The notes beneath the pieces were generated by a model that worked only from the letters and a program-made list of their open reading frames with translations, searched no databases and was not told where the DNA came from. Shown in pieces: positions 1 through 11,499 of a stretch of 64,000 bases of DNA. Each line of letters opens with the position of its first letter. Positions within the stretch are counted from its first letter, which is position 1. This DNA is from Bugula neritina (Eukaryota; Bryozoa; Gymnolaemata; Cheilostomatida; Bugulidae). The stretch is from contig OZ037765.1 of assembly GCA_964035545.1 (NCBI GenBank), positions 1,397,001 through 1,461,000 of the forward strand. The letters run 5' to 3'. The position numbers and the translations under genes were made by a program.

Positions 1-49
1 TGCCTGCACACTTACCAAATATTTTCCTCTCTTTCCGTAATACTTGTAG

Positions 50-2790
50 AATGTGAAGAGCTTGTTGAACGGCGTCAAACTTCGTCTGAGACAAGCTGTG
101 TTTGAGATGATAAACTTTGTAAGTTGGTTATAATTCTCAACACACCTTGTCATAGCGCCTCCATTGCTTTACTCAGCATTTCGATCAGATAGTACAGAGC
201 TTTGTCAAGTTGAGATTAAGCCAGCTTAACTTCTGTACCCAATGATAACTTAGATTTGTATAAGTTTTAAAGAATCCATTTGAATTAATAATTCAAGGGT
301 TATGATGAAGGTGCAGCCACAACACATGTTTGCTGAGCATCCTGCTTTGTGGCACTTGAAAACTTAAGACATTAAGCAGTCCAAACTCTTTGTGTTGCAT
401 TATAATATTGTATTATATTGCATTAGCCTACACTGTGTTGTAATACATTTGAATTACTTTATATTCTGCTGAATTGCATAACATAGTATTAGGATTCATT
501 ATTATATATTTTATTACATACTTTGTATAATATAATATAATACATAATCTACAATATATATAATAAATAATGTATAATATACAAAGTGTTGTGCTGTATT
601 TTGTATTATATTGTATTGTATATTGTATTGTATATTGTATTGTAGGGGTAACGGGGGCACAACGGTCATAGGGGTACAAAAAGCCGGCCAAATTGTGAGA
701 GAACTTATTGACTTAGAGTTGCGATTTCTTTTACATAAAAAGATATTGACATAATTATTCAGGCTTTGTAGTTTCAACACTTGCGGAATATACGTGTTGA
801 AAAGGCGAGTGAAAAACTGTTTTTACCTACTTTTTGTAAATTTTTTAAGACGTCGTTAAAGCTTTATAACTTTTTACACTCAAAGGCAACAAGCGTAGAT
901 TTTACTGATATTGTTGCCATTGCTTGTCTCTACATTGCTTAACTAGTATAACAGCAAACTCTAAAATAAATTTTCCTTGAGGCACGTTTATGTCAAATTT
1001 GGCCATCCGGGGCACAATGGGACACTTTGACCGGGGCACAATGGGCCACCTGATTATTGTAACCTGATCACTGTTATTAGTTTGTTTGCCCAAAAAGTTG
1101 GTTGAAATGTTACTAAAATCTATAGATATAGCCATTTCTGACCTTTTTGTAAAATATCAAAGACATCATGGTAAGACTACCAAACTACAAGGTGAAGCTC
1201 CCCTAATATATATATCTGGTGAGGTTAAAGCTTTGCTATTTTATACATAATACAAAATACTCTGCTGTTGCTACTAGTAGATAGTCATGATATTTATTAT
1301 ACATTATATCATTGAGGGAATATACATGTATTTGACTAAAATAAATTGTGATTTGCTCATTCGCTCCCCCCTTCTCCCTTCCATACTCCAGCCACAAACC
1401 AAAGCCATGCACCTTATAAGCTACAGTTCATAGAAAAAAGTCCACTCAGAATTATGTAGTACAAGTTACTAAAGTTTTTTTCTATTAAAAGTTCCTCTGA
1501 AGTGTAAAAGAAAACATTTTTAGTTCTAAACAGTAATGATAATGGCACCGTAGAACCGAGTGATGTGCGTTTGATTTTGCCTTCCTCTGCTATCCGTGGT
1601 GGCACAAACTGTACAGCTAAAACATGAATTTTGCTTTAGATCTGAAAGAATATTTTTATTTGTTTGTAATATTAAATAAATAAAGATCAGATGTAACAAA
1701 ATCCGCAAAGTTTCAATATATTTGTTGTGTCCCACCCAGTGGCCCATTGTACCCCGGTACCGGGGCACAATGGGCCGATTTTTTCGTCATGAAAATTTCA
1801 TTATTCTGAAAGTTGTGATAGAGATAGAAACAACAAACTGATACCTTTAATAGACAACAGATGCAGCATTAAGACTAGAGATTATTGAACTAGTAACTTG
1901 AAAAACAGACGAATGAGAGCAAAAAATGTAAAATTCGGCCCGTTGTGCCCCCCCCCCCCCCCCCCGTTACCCCTATATTGTATTGTATATTGTATTGCAT
2001 ATTGTATTGTATATTGTATTGTATATTGTATTGTATATCGTATTATATTCTATTGTATATCGTATTATATTCTATTGTATATCGTATTATATTCTATTGT
2101 ATATTGTATGTAGTTACTGAACAACATGTTCCGATGCCGTATTGTTTATGAATTATACACGATACTCTCTCAGTTCTTCTACAACTACCTTACTTCTTAC
2201 CTGGTTAGTGTCACCTCTTACCTGGTTAGTGTCACCTCTTACCTTGTATGTATTACATCATACCTTGTATATATTACCTCATACCTTGTATATATTACCT
2301 CTTACCTTGTATGTATCACCTTCTACCTTGTATTACATCATACCTTGATCCAACTTGATTCAACTTGCAGAATGGTGTCTGGCTCTCTCTACTCGCCATT
2401 TGCTCATGGATGATGTGCAGCGCCATCTGTTGGAGTGCCACTAAATTTTTCATGTGAGTCTTGCAGCTAATATCCCAACTTCCAGTGGACATTTTCTGTT
2501 GCCAGAAAACACATAGTTTTAAGTTACAAATTTTATTAGAACTGGGCCTGTAAAATATAGACAGCTCAAGTTACGTCACCTTTTGTTTCCGTAAAACCAA
2601 TCACAGAGAAAAAAGTTCTTTAATGAAGTATTAATATTGTGTCTGAAAAGCTGGTGTATATTAACCAGCTCTATAAATAACAGAGTATTTGTGTTTTAGG
2701 AAAGTGTACGATTGGACTCAGCGAAAAAGAACAGCAACCTTGAAACATCAGTCTATGGCCCCAACAACAACACTTGCAAGCGCCAATTAA
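50..2790 (+). CDS. C-terminal exons of a membrane protein (prominin-like is one possibility); 5' part outside window
   Basis: Three exons fit one frame: 50-118 (phase 0 to 0, donor GTAAGT), 2371-2453 (acceptor TTGCAG, donor GTGAGT, ends phase 2) and 2700-2790 (acceptor TTTTAG, stop TAA 2788-2790). Exon 1 encodes NVKSLLNGVKLRLRQAVFEM, an amphipathic stretch. Exon 2 begins NGVWLSLLAICSWMMCSAIC, a clear transmembrane helix, followed by SATKFFMKVYDW and a short basic cytoplasmic tail ending TTLASAN. An NG-W start to the last helix followed by a K-F/Y-basic tail recalls the last membrane span of prominins, but this rests on memory of the family pattern, and short TM exons are poor evidence. Further exons could be hidden in the 2.25-kb intron, which carries a transposon. 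That this is a last-TM gene end is fairly secure; the family is not. Confidence 0.45.
601..642. repeat. TTGTATTGTATA minisatellite, left part
   Basis: Tandem copies of TTGTATTGTATA end exactly where the TIR element begins. The same repeat in the same orientation resumes at 1974, so the array was a single block split by the insertion. Confidence 0.8.
645..1973. mobile_element. 1.33-kb non-autonomous TIR transposon with TA target duplication
   Basis: The left end GGGGTAACGGGGGCACAACG (645-664) is inverted at the right end (1941-1973: CGTTGTG, a run of C, then GTTACCCC). The right TIR is expanded by poly-C (1948-1965). A TA dinucleotide flanks both ends (643-644 and 1974-1975), and the split TTGTATTGTATA array confirms the boundaries. 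TA duplication is typical of Tc1/mariner-like and some other DNA transposons. No transposase frame is visible, so the copy is non-autonomous. It lies in an intron of the membrane-protein gene. Confidence 0.7.
1031..1757. mobile_element. Internal inverted pair, possible nested element
   Basis: CCGGGGCACAATGGGCCAC at 1031-1049 is inverted at 1739-1757 with one mismatch. Additional direct copies of CCGGGGCACAATGGG lie just outside, at 1007-1021 and 1760-1775, so a near-perfect palindrome of about 35 bp is centred near 1758. This is either a second TIR element inside the first or a set of sub-terminal transposase-binding repeats. No target duplication is clear. Confidence 0.4.
1974..2345. repeat. 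Minisatellites: TTGTATTGTATA-type then about 21-bp TTACC repeats
   Basis: 1974-2113 continues the TTGTATTGTATA array and drifts to TCGTATTATATTCTATTGTA units. 2190-2345 holds about seven degenerate units of the form CTTACCTGGTTAGTGTCAC or CATACCTTGTATATATTAC. They stop about 25 bp before the acceptor of the next exon. Short open frames across them are repeat artefacts. Confidence 0.8.
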
Positions 2791-3925
2791 AGAGTGAAAT
2801 AGTCTGGGAAATGTTAAACGTCAACTTGCTGAATCAAATCATGACCTTAGAGTTTCTTTTGCTTGTATTTCTATTTATTATAGCCTGAAAGCAATTTCAT
2901 TAAAAGGTATTGTTTGTCATTGTGTAGAAGTGTGTAGTGAATACAAACAAAGATATACAAGTCATGTACCTCTATTCAAATTTTATTATAACTACAATCT
3001 ATGTATTTTTTCAACAACTTACATTAAATTACCATAATGATATAGGATTTGCAATTAAATGCTATAAAGAATAAATGCTAACTTTGTTTGTTTACATGAT
3101 AACTTGTAAAAGTACAAGTTATAACCAAGTATTTAATATACTTAAATAAAAAGAAAAAGCGGAAATATATAAGCAAAGCAATTATTCTAAAACAAATATT
3201 TCTAGTAAATGTCACATGATCAGGTCACATCACCTTGTGGTCATATAGAAGTAACCTTATTACTAAATACAAGATGAAAAAGTTTGCTTATACATAGCTT
3301 GGTTGATGAATGCAAATGCTTGGAAGACATATTTTCATCAGCTGCTATAAAAGCTGCAGCTGAATTAAATAAAAAGTATGCTGTAATTGGTTTTAAAAAT
3401 AAATTTCTCAACAGCAATTATTAACGCTTTAAAATACCTGTATAGTTGACTTCAGAACTGCCATAAATTCACTTAATTGAGTTTAAAAATTATATAGATT
3501 TTACTTAGAAGCATGAAAGCTATCAATTTACTCTCAATATCCGTAGAAATTTTACACAAAATTTGGACAATACTTGGCTAACAATAACAGACTACTGACA
3601 CTGATAAGCTATGCAGCCATATGATTGTATGTTTCACCACATTCTATAGCATTTATTTAATTTTCCTTGACAAAAGTCATAGAACAAGGGATACAATTGG
3701 CTTTTTTAGCATACATATAAAACTGAAACAGAGCATCGTAGAAAACTACTTCCCAAAAGTATTAGTATATATGAATAAAAATATAGTGACTAGATATTGT
3801 ATATAAGTTTCATCAAAAATAAAAACAAAGCCAGCATAATGAAACTAATAGATTGAATTCATCACGCCAAGTCAATGAGCATTAACCATTTTAAAATAAT
3901 ACTCTAAAAACTGACACCAAGTTCA
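2791..3925. other. Spacer between convergent genes
   Basis: AT-rich, containing the 3' flanks of the membrane-protein gene (+) and of the first TRIM-like gene (-). No frame with exon-like borders was found. Confidence 0.6.
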
Positions 3926-6900
3926 TCAACCTATTGCGTATCTCCTCAGGCCGCTATCAGCGCATCCTAGAAACACTTTGTCCTTGTGCACAGCTATGTC
4001 AAGTACAGAGTCACTCACATCAAGATCTTGGCGAGAAATCTTTCCAATTAGTTTACCTGTCAATAATAACCAGTAATATAAACACTTTAGCAGAAATTCA
4101 AATTACCACTTTAGCCTTGTAATGCATTAAATGGAATCGCTAGACTCAAGACGAGGACATTATAAAACATAAAAGAACTGTGAATGTAGAAAAGAGGACG
4201 TATACACATACTATACTGCAAGCCATCTCAATCAAACTACTGAAATGAATGAATACTTTTCGTAGTATTGAGTTTACCTTCAGTAGAAATAGTGATGAGT
4301 GGCCCTTCCTCTGTACAGATGTAGATTAGTTTGGATATTGGCTCATAAGATATACCAGTTGGTTTTGGAATGTGCGAGAGCGCCCACAGTTTGATTAGCG
4401 TTGAGTCTTCTATTTTATATTTTCTCACTTTGCCGTCTGCAACCCTGTCTGCTATCAGCACAGTGCTGTCTGGGAGGACACACACGGGTCGAGGGTCCTC
4501 CATCCCAAAAAGAGGAAACTTGCGTATTTTGCCGTCTACTAAAGAGCAAACTATAAGCTGGACGTTTGCCCAGTCCGTAATGTACACTGAATCTTGGAAC
4601 TGAGCTATTTTGTATGAAAGAGATTTTTCCACCGAGCTTTTGTAGAGTAAGCGAGTCTCCTGTGAAGTTTTTGAGTCAAGAATGACAACGCTAGCTGATT
4701 TTTCCTTTCTGTTGTAGTATGAGCCAATCGTGATATCTTCAGGTTGGATTATCTCCCCCCATCCCACAGTAGAGTATCTTTTATTCAGCATTCTGATAAA
4801 ATTCAGAGTGTCTGCACTTCTTACTTCCATACCTTTGCTCGTCTCACACATAAGAAGCCCATTAGCTGTGATGTTGACTCTTCTAAACCATTTGCTAGCA
4901 GAGAGTCCATCAAGTTGCAGACGTACTGGTAGCAGCAGCTCCAGTCCCAGACTGTCTTCTCTGCCTACAAGAAAAGGTAACATTTCTATTCATTATGTTC
5001 ATCATCACACAAACTTATCCTGCAGCACAGCTAACACACTCAACACACACATATAGTGGTTGTAGGATATGCATGTCTCAGGTTGTATTGAAGCATGGTA
5101 AAGGATAAAGATACACACAGCCAGTACAAACAGCTACTCAAGTTAGATGCTATCATATACAAGTATGGTACCCCACTCTGTAATGTTCTAACCAGCATAC
5201 TTCATGGATGATAATTTATACTAAACACTGCCAGCTGCATGTTTAAGTTATGCTTTCATGAGACTATTTTACTAGAGTCTAATTAATGTCTATTATTCAT
5301 TTTACATTGTATGAAAAGGATTGCAATGCTATTAGTACTGATGAAGAATCAGTGTGTCAAAATGAAACTGACATGTGCTGTCTTCCAGCCATCTTCTTTG
5401 AAGTACACAAACGTTTTGTGAACCGATTTAGTGTAGAATTATACTCACTAGTAGGCATTAAGATCTTGTGAGGGATTGAGCATCTCTGGGTCATACTAAT
5501 ATCTAATGAACTTTCTATCTTTTTGCTCATCTCTTTATAAGTCTTGACAATCTCTGCATCATTGAATTCGTCAACCATATGCTGTGCAGAATCTAACAGA
5601 GTCACTTTGTCTAGTGTCTTGTTCCAAGCTAAGTCTATTCTGTACTCATCTACTATCTTACCACTCTCTCTCATGTACTCTCGTATCTCTTCTTTCAGCT
5701 TCTGTGAGTGAGATTTGATTTTTTCTATCTGATAACACAGGAACACATCTGCACTGAACACTAAGAACAAAACATTTACTAAACACAACTTATGAGTCAT
5801 CCCTGTTAGCAGTTGCATGACTCATATCACGCGACACTATCAAAGAACAGAAAACATAACATGACTAGTTGCCTGTCTGAGAATTAACAGTCAAATGTGA
5901 GCAAACAGCTGATCAATTAAATTTAGTGACTGCAATTATTTCTTTAAGTAAAAAAAAAATTCACAGGAAAATAAAATACTGTGTCTAAAATGCTAAACCT
6001 TAATTTATTTTTACCACCTAATGCTGTTTATTACATGCCTGAAGTCTGGAAAGTGAAGTTTAAAAACTGCGTGCAAATATCATTCAAGTTTGACAAAATG
6101 CTATACAGCTATTACTATCACAAGCTGCAAGACATCAATTTTAATTTGCATTGAAGATCTCAACTATTGACTATGACTCTTACAACAAAAGTGGTGTTAG
6201 TTTCATACTCCAGAAGAGCGAGTGGTGTTACAGAAATTACTGCTAGTTTGACCAGGTTGAACTGTCAGATTAATATATGCTGAATAATTGGCTGTCTAAC
6301 AGGTGAAAGTAGAATCCTTTGTGATATCACATGACAGAGAAAGACGCGAGAAAGTGTAAAGGTTGTGCTGTACCTTAGCATTAGCTATATCGTCTACTTT
6401 GACAATCATCTTCTTAGCATCCTCTTCAATTTCACCCAGTTCTTTCCAGGCATCCTTTGACATGTCACTCAACACTGAAATCTTCTCTGATAAAATCTCT
6501 ATATTATCAGCCAGAATTTTCCTCAACTCATCTGATAGCTTAGAGAGTGACGTTATGTTGTGCGGAGCTGTATTTCCTTCTAAATAAAACACAACTGTAC
6601 ATTCAACACTCTAATGCTTTAAAATAATATTCCAGTACAAAAGTAGAGAAAGAAGATACAACTCTCAGTTTTACCAAATTTCCTCAACTTTCAACTGTAT
6701 TCTCATTCATTAGACATGAAAACAATTAAAAATATATTTTGTTACAATGGAAGTTCAAAAGTGACTTTGACAAGGAAACTAAAGTCTAAGCTAAAAGACA
6801 AACCACTTTCCCTGCTTTGTGTTGCATGTTTGTAAAATCCTAAATCCAAGTTAAGAAAATATTATGTACCCTACACCATATCAATATGTCTAACTTCCAA

Positions 6901-8669
6901 TTTTGGATCAATCATTTCTACTATGTATATAACATCGTACTAACAGTTCAAGGCAACCCTGGCAATAGATGTAAGACATTGAATGTGATAGAGAAATGTA
7001 CGGACTGTACCTCTAAAAATCAATGTACTAGGTAAGCTCGAACAACACAAGTGTAGATTTGTAATTTGTAAATCAAAACTAAGCAGAGAAGATATAAACA
7101 TGTACATAGCAAATACCTGTTGCATTCTCGCATAGACTTCTCCCTTCACAGCGAACACAGAATCTCTGGTGACACTCAGAACACGACTCTATCAGCTGAT
7201 GATGTTCATGTTGTTCACAGTTAGTAGTAGTATAGCGTTGTGGAGATGCTGTGTAGACATCAATTGGGATAAACTGATGTCTAGTGTCTGTGTAGGTAGA
7301 CATGTGCTCCTCATGTTTCTGATAGTAAAACAAACGAGTATACATAATCAATCGAAAGATATGCCAAATTGCAAAACTTAGGACAAAAAAAGCTTTTACC
7401 CCGAGCTGTTTATAGACAAACTGTGCCTATGAATGAAATAAAACCTCGTGCCATTTAGTAGAGAGTAAAGTAGTGTCAATAATTGGCTAAACATCAAATG
7501 TAAATGCTTTACGGCTGCAGTGCTGACGTTGCATCATAGAGCTTTGTTAGCAAAATGTGTTTCTTTCATTTATATGTATTTTTCCTTTTACTTTAGCCTG
7601 AGTATGCCAAAAAGCTTGATTAGCAAGTTGTACTACTTTAAGCAACTGCCATGCAGCAGATAATCTATTACTGTAGTCACTATTACGTGAATAATTATAG
7701 AGCTTCTGAACCTCCCTTTTAAGTTGCTAGATCTACTAGAACTTAGAAAAACAAAGACAGAAATTTCAGCTCACCTCCTGATGTTGTTTACACAGTTTCC
7801 TCTGAATCTCCACACAGAACACAACAGATCTGGTTTGACCTTCACACACATCACAAGGAATGAGAGGAGATTTAGGCGAAGCTTTGTATTCTATTGGATC
7901 ACCTAACTTGGGTACAGGTAGAGTTGTGGGGTCTGTAGTGTCATGGAATTCCTGACTAAAATTTTAAATGTTCCAGTTTATACAATGCTCCATGGCATAA
8001 ATTACAAGAAATTTGAGTTTTTTAAAAAACAATTTTCAAGGTTCACCAAGAGTTATTTTGTTTACACGATATAATATCTCACAACTGTATTATAATGTTA
8101 CATATAGTTACATAAACTCAGGATTTGAAGGTAAAAAAAGATCGAAGGTCTATATGGCTAACAAAACCATAACCTCATCAAACTATATAAGTTTAAATGA
8201 AAATATGAAAGAGCTAAAAGCAAAATCATTAAAAATTATTGTACAATTATTTGCATAACAAGCTTAACTTTGGTTTGAAACCAGTTTATTCTTCTTGTAC
8301 AATACAAAACTATCTCATAAAATCAGCTAAGTCTCGTTTAGATGGAAAGTTGCTACAGCACAGGCTCTTTGCACCTTTCATTATCATATTATTTTCATCT
8401 AAAGTGTTATGTAGCTAATTTATTTTTATAAAAAATTTGTTGAAGTACTAATTCCTTTGTATTTTTTGCATACTATCTGTAACATACCCACAGTAAGCAC
8501 ATTTTATATAAGTTTTCCTGTAGCCAATGTCTGTAATCAAACAACCCATACAGTAGACATGCAGACAGGGGAGGGTCCTGGGATCTTCCAGTCTATTGAA
8601 ATGTTGACAGCAGTATCCGCATCTGTACGAGTTGTTTAGCCTCTTTTTCACAACTAGGGATTCCGCCAT
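3926..8669 (-). CDS. TRIM-like RING/B-box/coiled-coil/beta-propeller protein, copy A (622 aa)
   Basis: Seven exons, read from high to low coordinate: 8669-8488, 7955-7775, 7318-7117, 6579-6374, 5728-5449, 4964-4278, 4056-3926. Junction phases are 2,0,1,0,1,1 and all introns are GT-AG. Residues 17-60 form a C3HC4 RING (C17, C20, C35, H37, C40, C43, C57, C60), so E3 ubiquitin-ligase activity is expected. A B-box1-like Cys/His cluster spans about 95-126, and B-box2 (C155, H158, C167, C170, C175, C178) follows. Residues 190-350 are coiled coil (DMSKDAWKELGEIEEDAKKM). Residues 351-622 form NHL-type propeller blades, for example KPTGISYEPISKLIYICT and a closing VLDIAVHKDKVFLGCADSG. The start is the first ATG before the RING. 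Invertebrate TRIM proteins of this build often act in ubiquitination or innate immunity; the substrate is unknown. Paralogue of the gene at 11.5-15.9 kb. Confidence 0.85.
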
Positions 8670-8862
8670 TGTGAGTTTTTATACTCTAATTAGAATAAAT
8701 TATTAAAGTTATGATTGATTACTTACATGCATATATGTTTATTGTCAATGCTTATTTTTATGTAACTAATTGGATTGTAATACTTTGGTTTTTATAGTAG
8801 CGTAGAGCAAAAGCTAAAACTAAATGCTGTGGTTTCAACGGTGTTACTACAAAAATAGCAGC

Positions 8863-8983
8863 AATAGCAGCAGCAACAGCACTAGTAGTAGCAGTAGTAG
8901 TTGTACTGGTAGCAGTAGTAGTTGTACTAGTGGTAGTAGTACTAGTGGTAGTAGTAGTAGTAGTGGTAGTAGTACTAGTAGTA

Positions 8984-9058
<75 letters not shown>

Positions 9059-9137
9059 AGTAGTAGTAGTAGTTGTACTAGTGGTAGTAGTACTAGTGGT
9101 AGTAGTAGTAGTAGTGGTGGTAGTAGTACTAGTAGTA

Positions 9138-9203
<66 letters not shown>

Positions 9204-9220
9204 TAGTGGTAGTAGTGGTA
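8863..9220. repeat. TAG/CTA trinucleotide array with variant interruptions
   Basis: About 350 bp of TAG repeats broken by TGGTAG, TACTAG and TTGTAC variants. It has two pure blocks (about 8985-9059 and 9136-9198) and an internally duplicated pattern. It lies just upstream of TRIM copy A. Poly-Val, poly-Ser and poly-Tyr frames across it are artefacts. Confidence 0.95.
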
Positions 9221-9279
9221 CAACGTAAACTTGTGGTAAATTACTTATAGATTGATTATATTTCCAGTCAGCGGATTAA

Positions 9280-9780
9280 AAAAATACCACTATAAGTATA
9301 AGTATATTAATAATATCAACTTCAAGCAATCATAATCATAATGATAATGATAATACAGTAATAGTAATACTAACTATTATTAACTTTAAACTTGTTATTA
9401 ACAGTAATTAAGTTTAACTATTTTATTACGATGTTAAATTTAATATGAAATAAAATAATAACCTACAAGTACAACAATCATTAAATACTAAAAAATAATA
9501 AATGTAATCACTATTCATATTGTAATGGTTGAGCTTGATAATGATATTGATAAATTAAAATTCTTCTTCAATAAATATAATTCTATATTTTATTAAGTTC
9601 ACCATTATGATCATGATGATCATATTGATATAGTTTTAGTTTACACAATAGCGCATTAAAATAATACACTATCAACATTTAGGAGACTTTGAAGGCGAAT
9701 GATAAAGCCCATTGCTTGCGATTGCAAGTACAAATAATAGCCCTATTGCACAACAAATACTAATGAATAAGAGCATTCTT
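9280..9780. other. Cryptically simple AT-rich spacer
   Basis: Degenerate ATAATGATAAT/TTATTAT-like sequence with no gene signal. Similar sequence recurs at about 41.0-41.9 kb and 49.4-50.1 kb. Confidence 0.6.
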
Positions 9781-10004
9781 ACAAACTCACAAATATAATC
9801 GCATTATCATAATAACAAACAATGACACGCGATGACCATTGGCGTTGTGATTGTAAACAGGAACAAGGAAGTGTTGAGACATTTCCGTCAAAAACACGAG
9901 CAATAGAGAGGGAATGTTGAAAGCCTATAGTGGGCCACAAATTTGCGGGCGACAGAAGTACAGTTGACCACACGATAGTTTCAGTAGCAGCAGTGCGTGC
10001 GTGG

Positions 10005-10038
<34 letters not shown>

Positions 10039-10231
10039 GGAGGCAGATGTAAAGCAACAAGAGAAGAAAATCCCAACTGCATTAGAAGGATAAATAGCTG
10101 TTAACAAAAATAGCATTTATTTACTTATAATAGTTAAAACGAATATTTAGTAGCTGCAGAAACAAATCATAACGAAAGAAGAACTGAACCAACCACTATG
10201 GAGCAAATTCTTACAGTAATATTAAATCGTA

Positions 10232-10425
10232 GTAGTAGCAGTGGTCTAGTGGTTAAAGCGTAGGCTTAATGTGCACTAGGTCATGGACTCAAATCTCAAT
10301 ATGGCTACCGGTCAGAAAAAGCATCTGATAATGAACTTTGCTCATATCCTATATACACAGTTATTTATTCACTTAAAAAACCCTCATATTCAGGAGTTTT
10401 AACAGGGGTAGACCGTACACTTTAA
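10232..10425 (+). mobile_element. Diverged tRNA-derived SINE, family 1
   Basis: The head GCAGTGGTCTAGTGGTTAAA matches an RNA polymerase III A box. It is followed by a weak B box and by a tail (AAAAAACCCTCATATTCAGG ... CAGGGG) comparable with the better copy at 44259-44466. Old and diverged. Confidence 0.5.
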
Positions 10426-10671
10426 AACAAAAATGAGTTAAAATTATTAAGGAGCAATAAATACAGTGTAAGCTTTGTGGAAAATAAAATATTGCAAAAA
10501 AAAACATTTGATAGAGTAAGCATACACTAATAATAATTATATAGAATTTATATCATACAAAATCTATTGAGCATCAGTTTATTATCACAAATATATGGAA
10601 TAATATTATTGCTAGCAGAATGAGTGTTCAGGAAAGATATTTGTACAGCATTCTTTTTCAGGTAAACATAT

Positions 10672-11238
10672 TGTAATGGTTACAGGAAGTATACCCCTCT
10701 CTGTCCCCTGCTAAACATGACTCTATAGATTATGGTGTAAATATCGTCAAGGACGACAACCCTGCAAGCCATGTCGCAATTCCAAGCGGTGCTCCGTTAC
10801 TCCCGCAATGACACCGCCGGAACCTTATTTTATCCAATCAGGATCCACTCGACATATATAAGCGATACCTTCCGGCGCCCACAGCCAATCTTGGCAGTAG
10901 TAGCAGACAAACCGGTTCATTTTACATGTAACGTTTTCATGGATTATACTTTCTCTTTTCTACTTATGATTTATCTCTATTGTGTATAATAGTATATATT
11001 GTAATGGGGCGTGGTTTACGTGATTGGATAACAATTGTATTAGGCAAAGCAGTAGTAGTTAGTTAGCGTGTACTTGCAGCGATGTAAAGTAGCAATTACA
11101 GTGATACTTGTAGATATCTTCATTTTATATTTTATGTTTATAATAAAGCTTACAAACGAAAACCCTGATCGAATTGCCTGTAACTAAATGCTAATTGCTC
11201 ACTAGAGAGCCCACATAATTATTGTGCATCGCACAACA
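10672..11238 (+). mobile_element. Probable solo LTR (567 bp)
   Basis: The segment begins TGTAATGG and ends CACAACA (TG...CA). It is flanked on both sides by ATAT (10668-10671 and 11239-11242), consistent with a 4-bp target duplication as made by many Gypsy-type elements. Inside, in the expected order, are CCAAT (10834-10838), TATATAAG (10855-10862) and AATAAA (11142-11147). No gag/pol is present, so this would be a recombined solo LTR. The ATAT duplication is low-complexity, which limits certainty. Confidence 0.45.
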
Positions 11239-11354
11239 ATATACAGTTCGCTCTTTAAACAATCAACTAGTTGGTTCTTTACATAACCTCACAAGTGGAT
11301 ATGCAGTAACTATCAACACACAATCACACCCTAATTAGTAGTGCACAAAACTAC

Positions 11355-11460
11355 AACAGTATTGTGGTGTAGTGATTCTCCAATAGTCCCCATGGTTAGC
11401 ACGCTAGCTTGTGAGTTGAAGGTCTGCGTTTGATTCTCAGTGGGGGGGGGGGGGGCAGAA
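11355..11460 (+). mobile_element. tRNA-like SINE, family 2, copy in 3' flank of TRIM copy B
   Basis: Contains CATGGTTAGCACGCTAGCTT (A-box-like) and GTTTGATTCTC (B-box-like) and ends in poly-G. It shares an upstream TTGTGGTGT...CCATAG segment with the copy at 11765-11872. Confidence 0.5.
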
Positions 11461-11499
11461 GCTTTTAGCATATCAGCAAAACACCACAAGTTGATAGGC

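Noticed and set aside
4730-5056. 108-codon plus-strand frame over the TRIM copy A propeller exon
   Set aside because: Antisense shadow of a coding exon with clear domain support on minus.
9280-9780. ATAATGATAAT-rich blocks (also about 41-41.9 and 49.4-50.1 kb) as a shared repeat family
   Set aside because: Similarity is compositional; I could not line up a consistent unit between the blocks.
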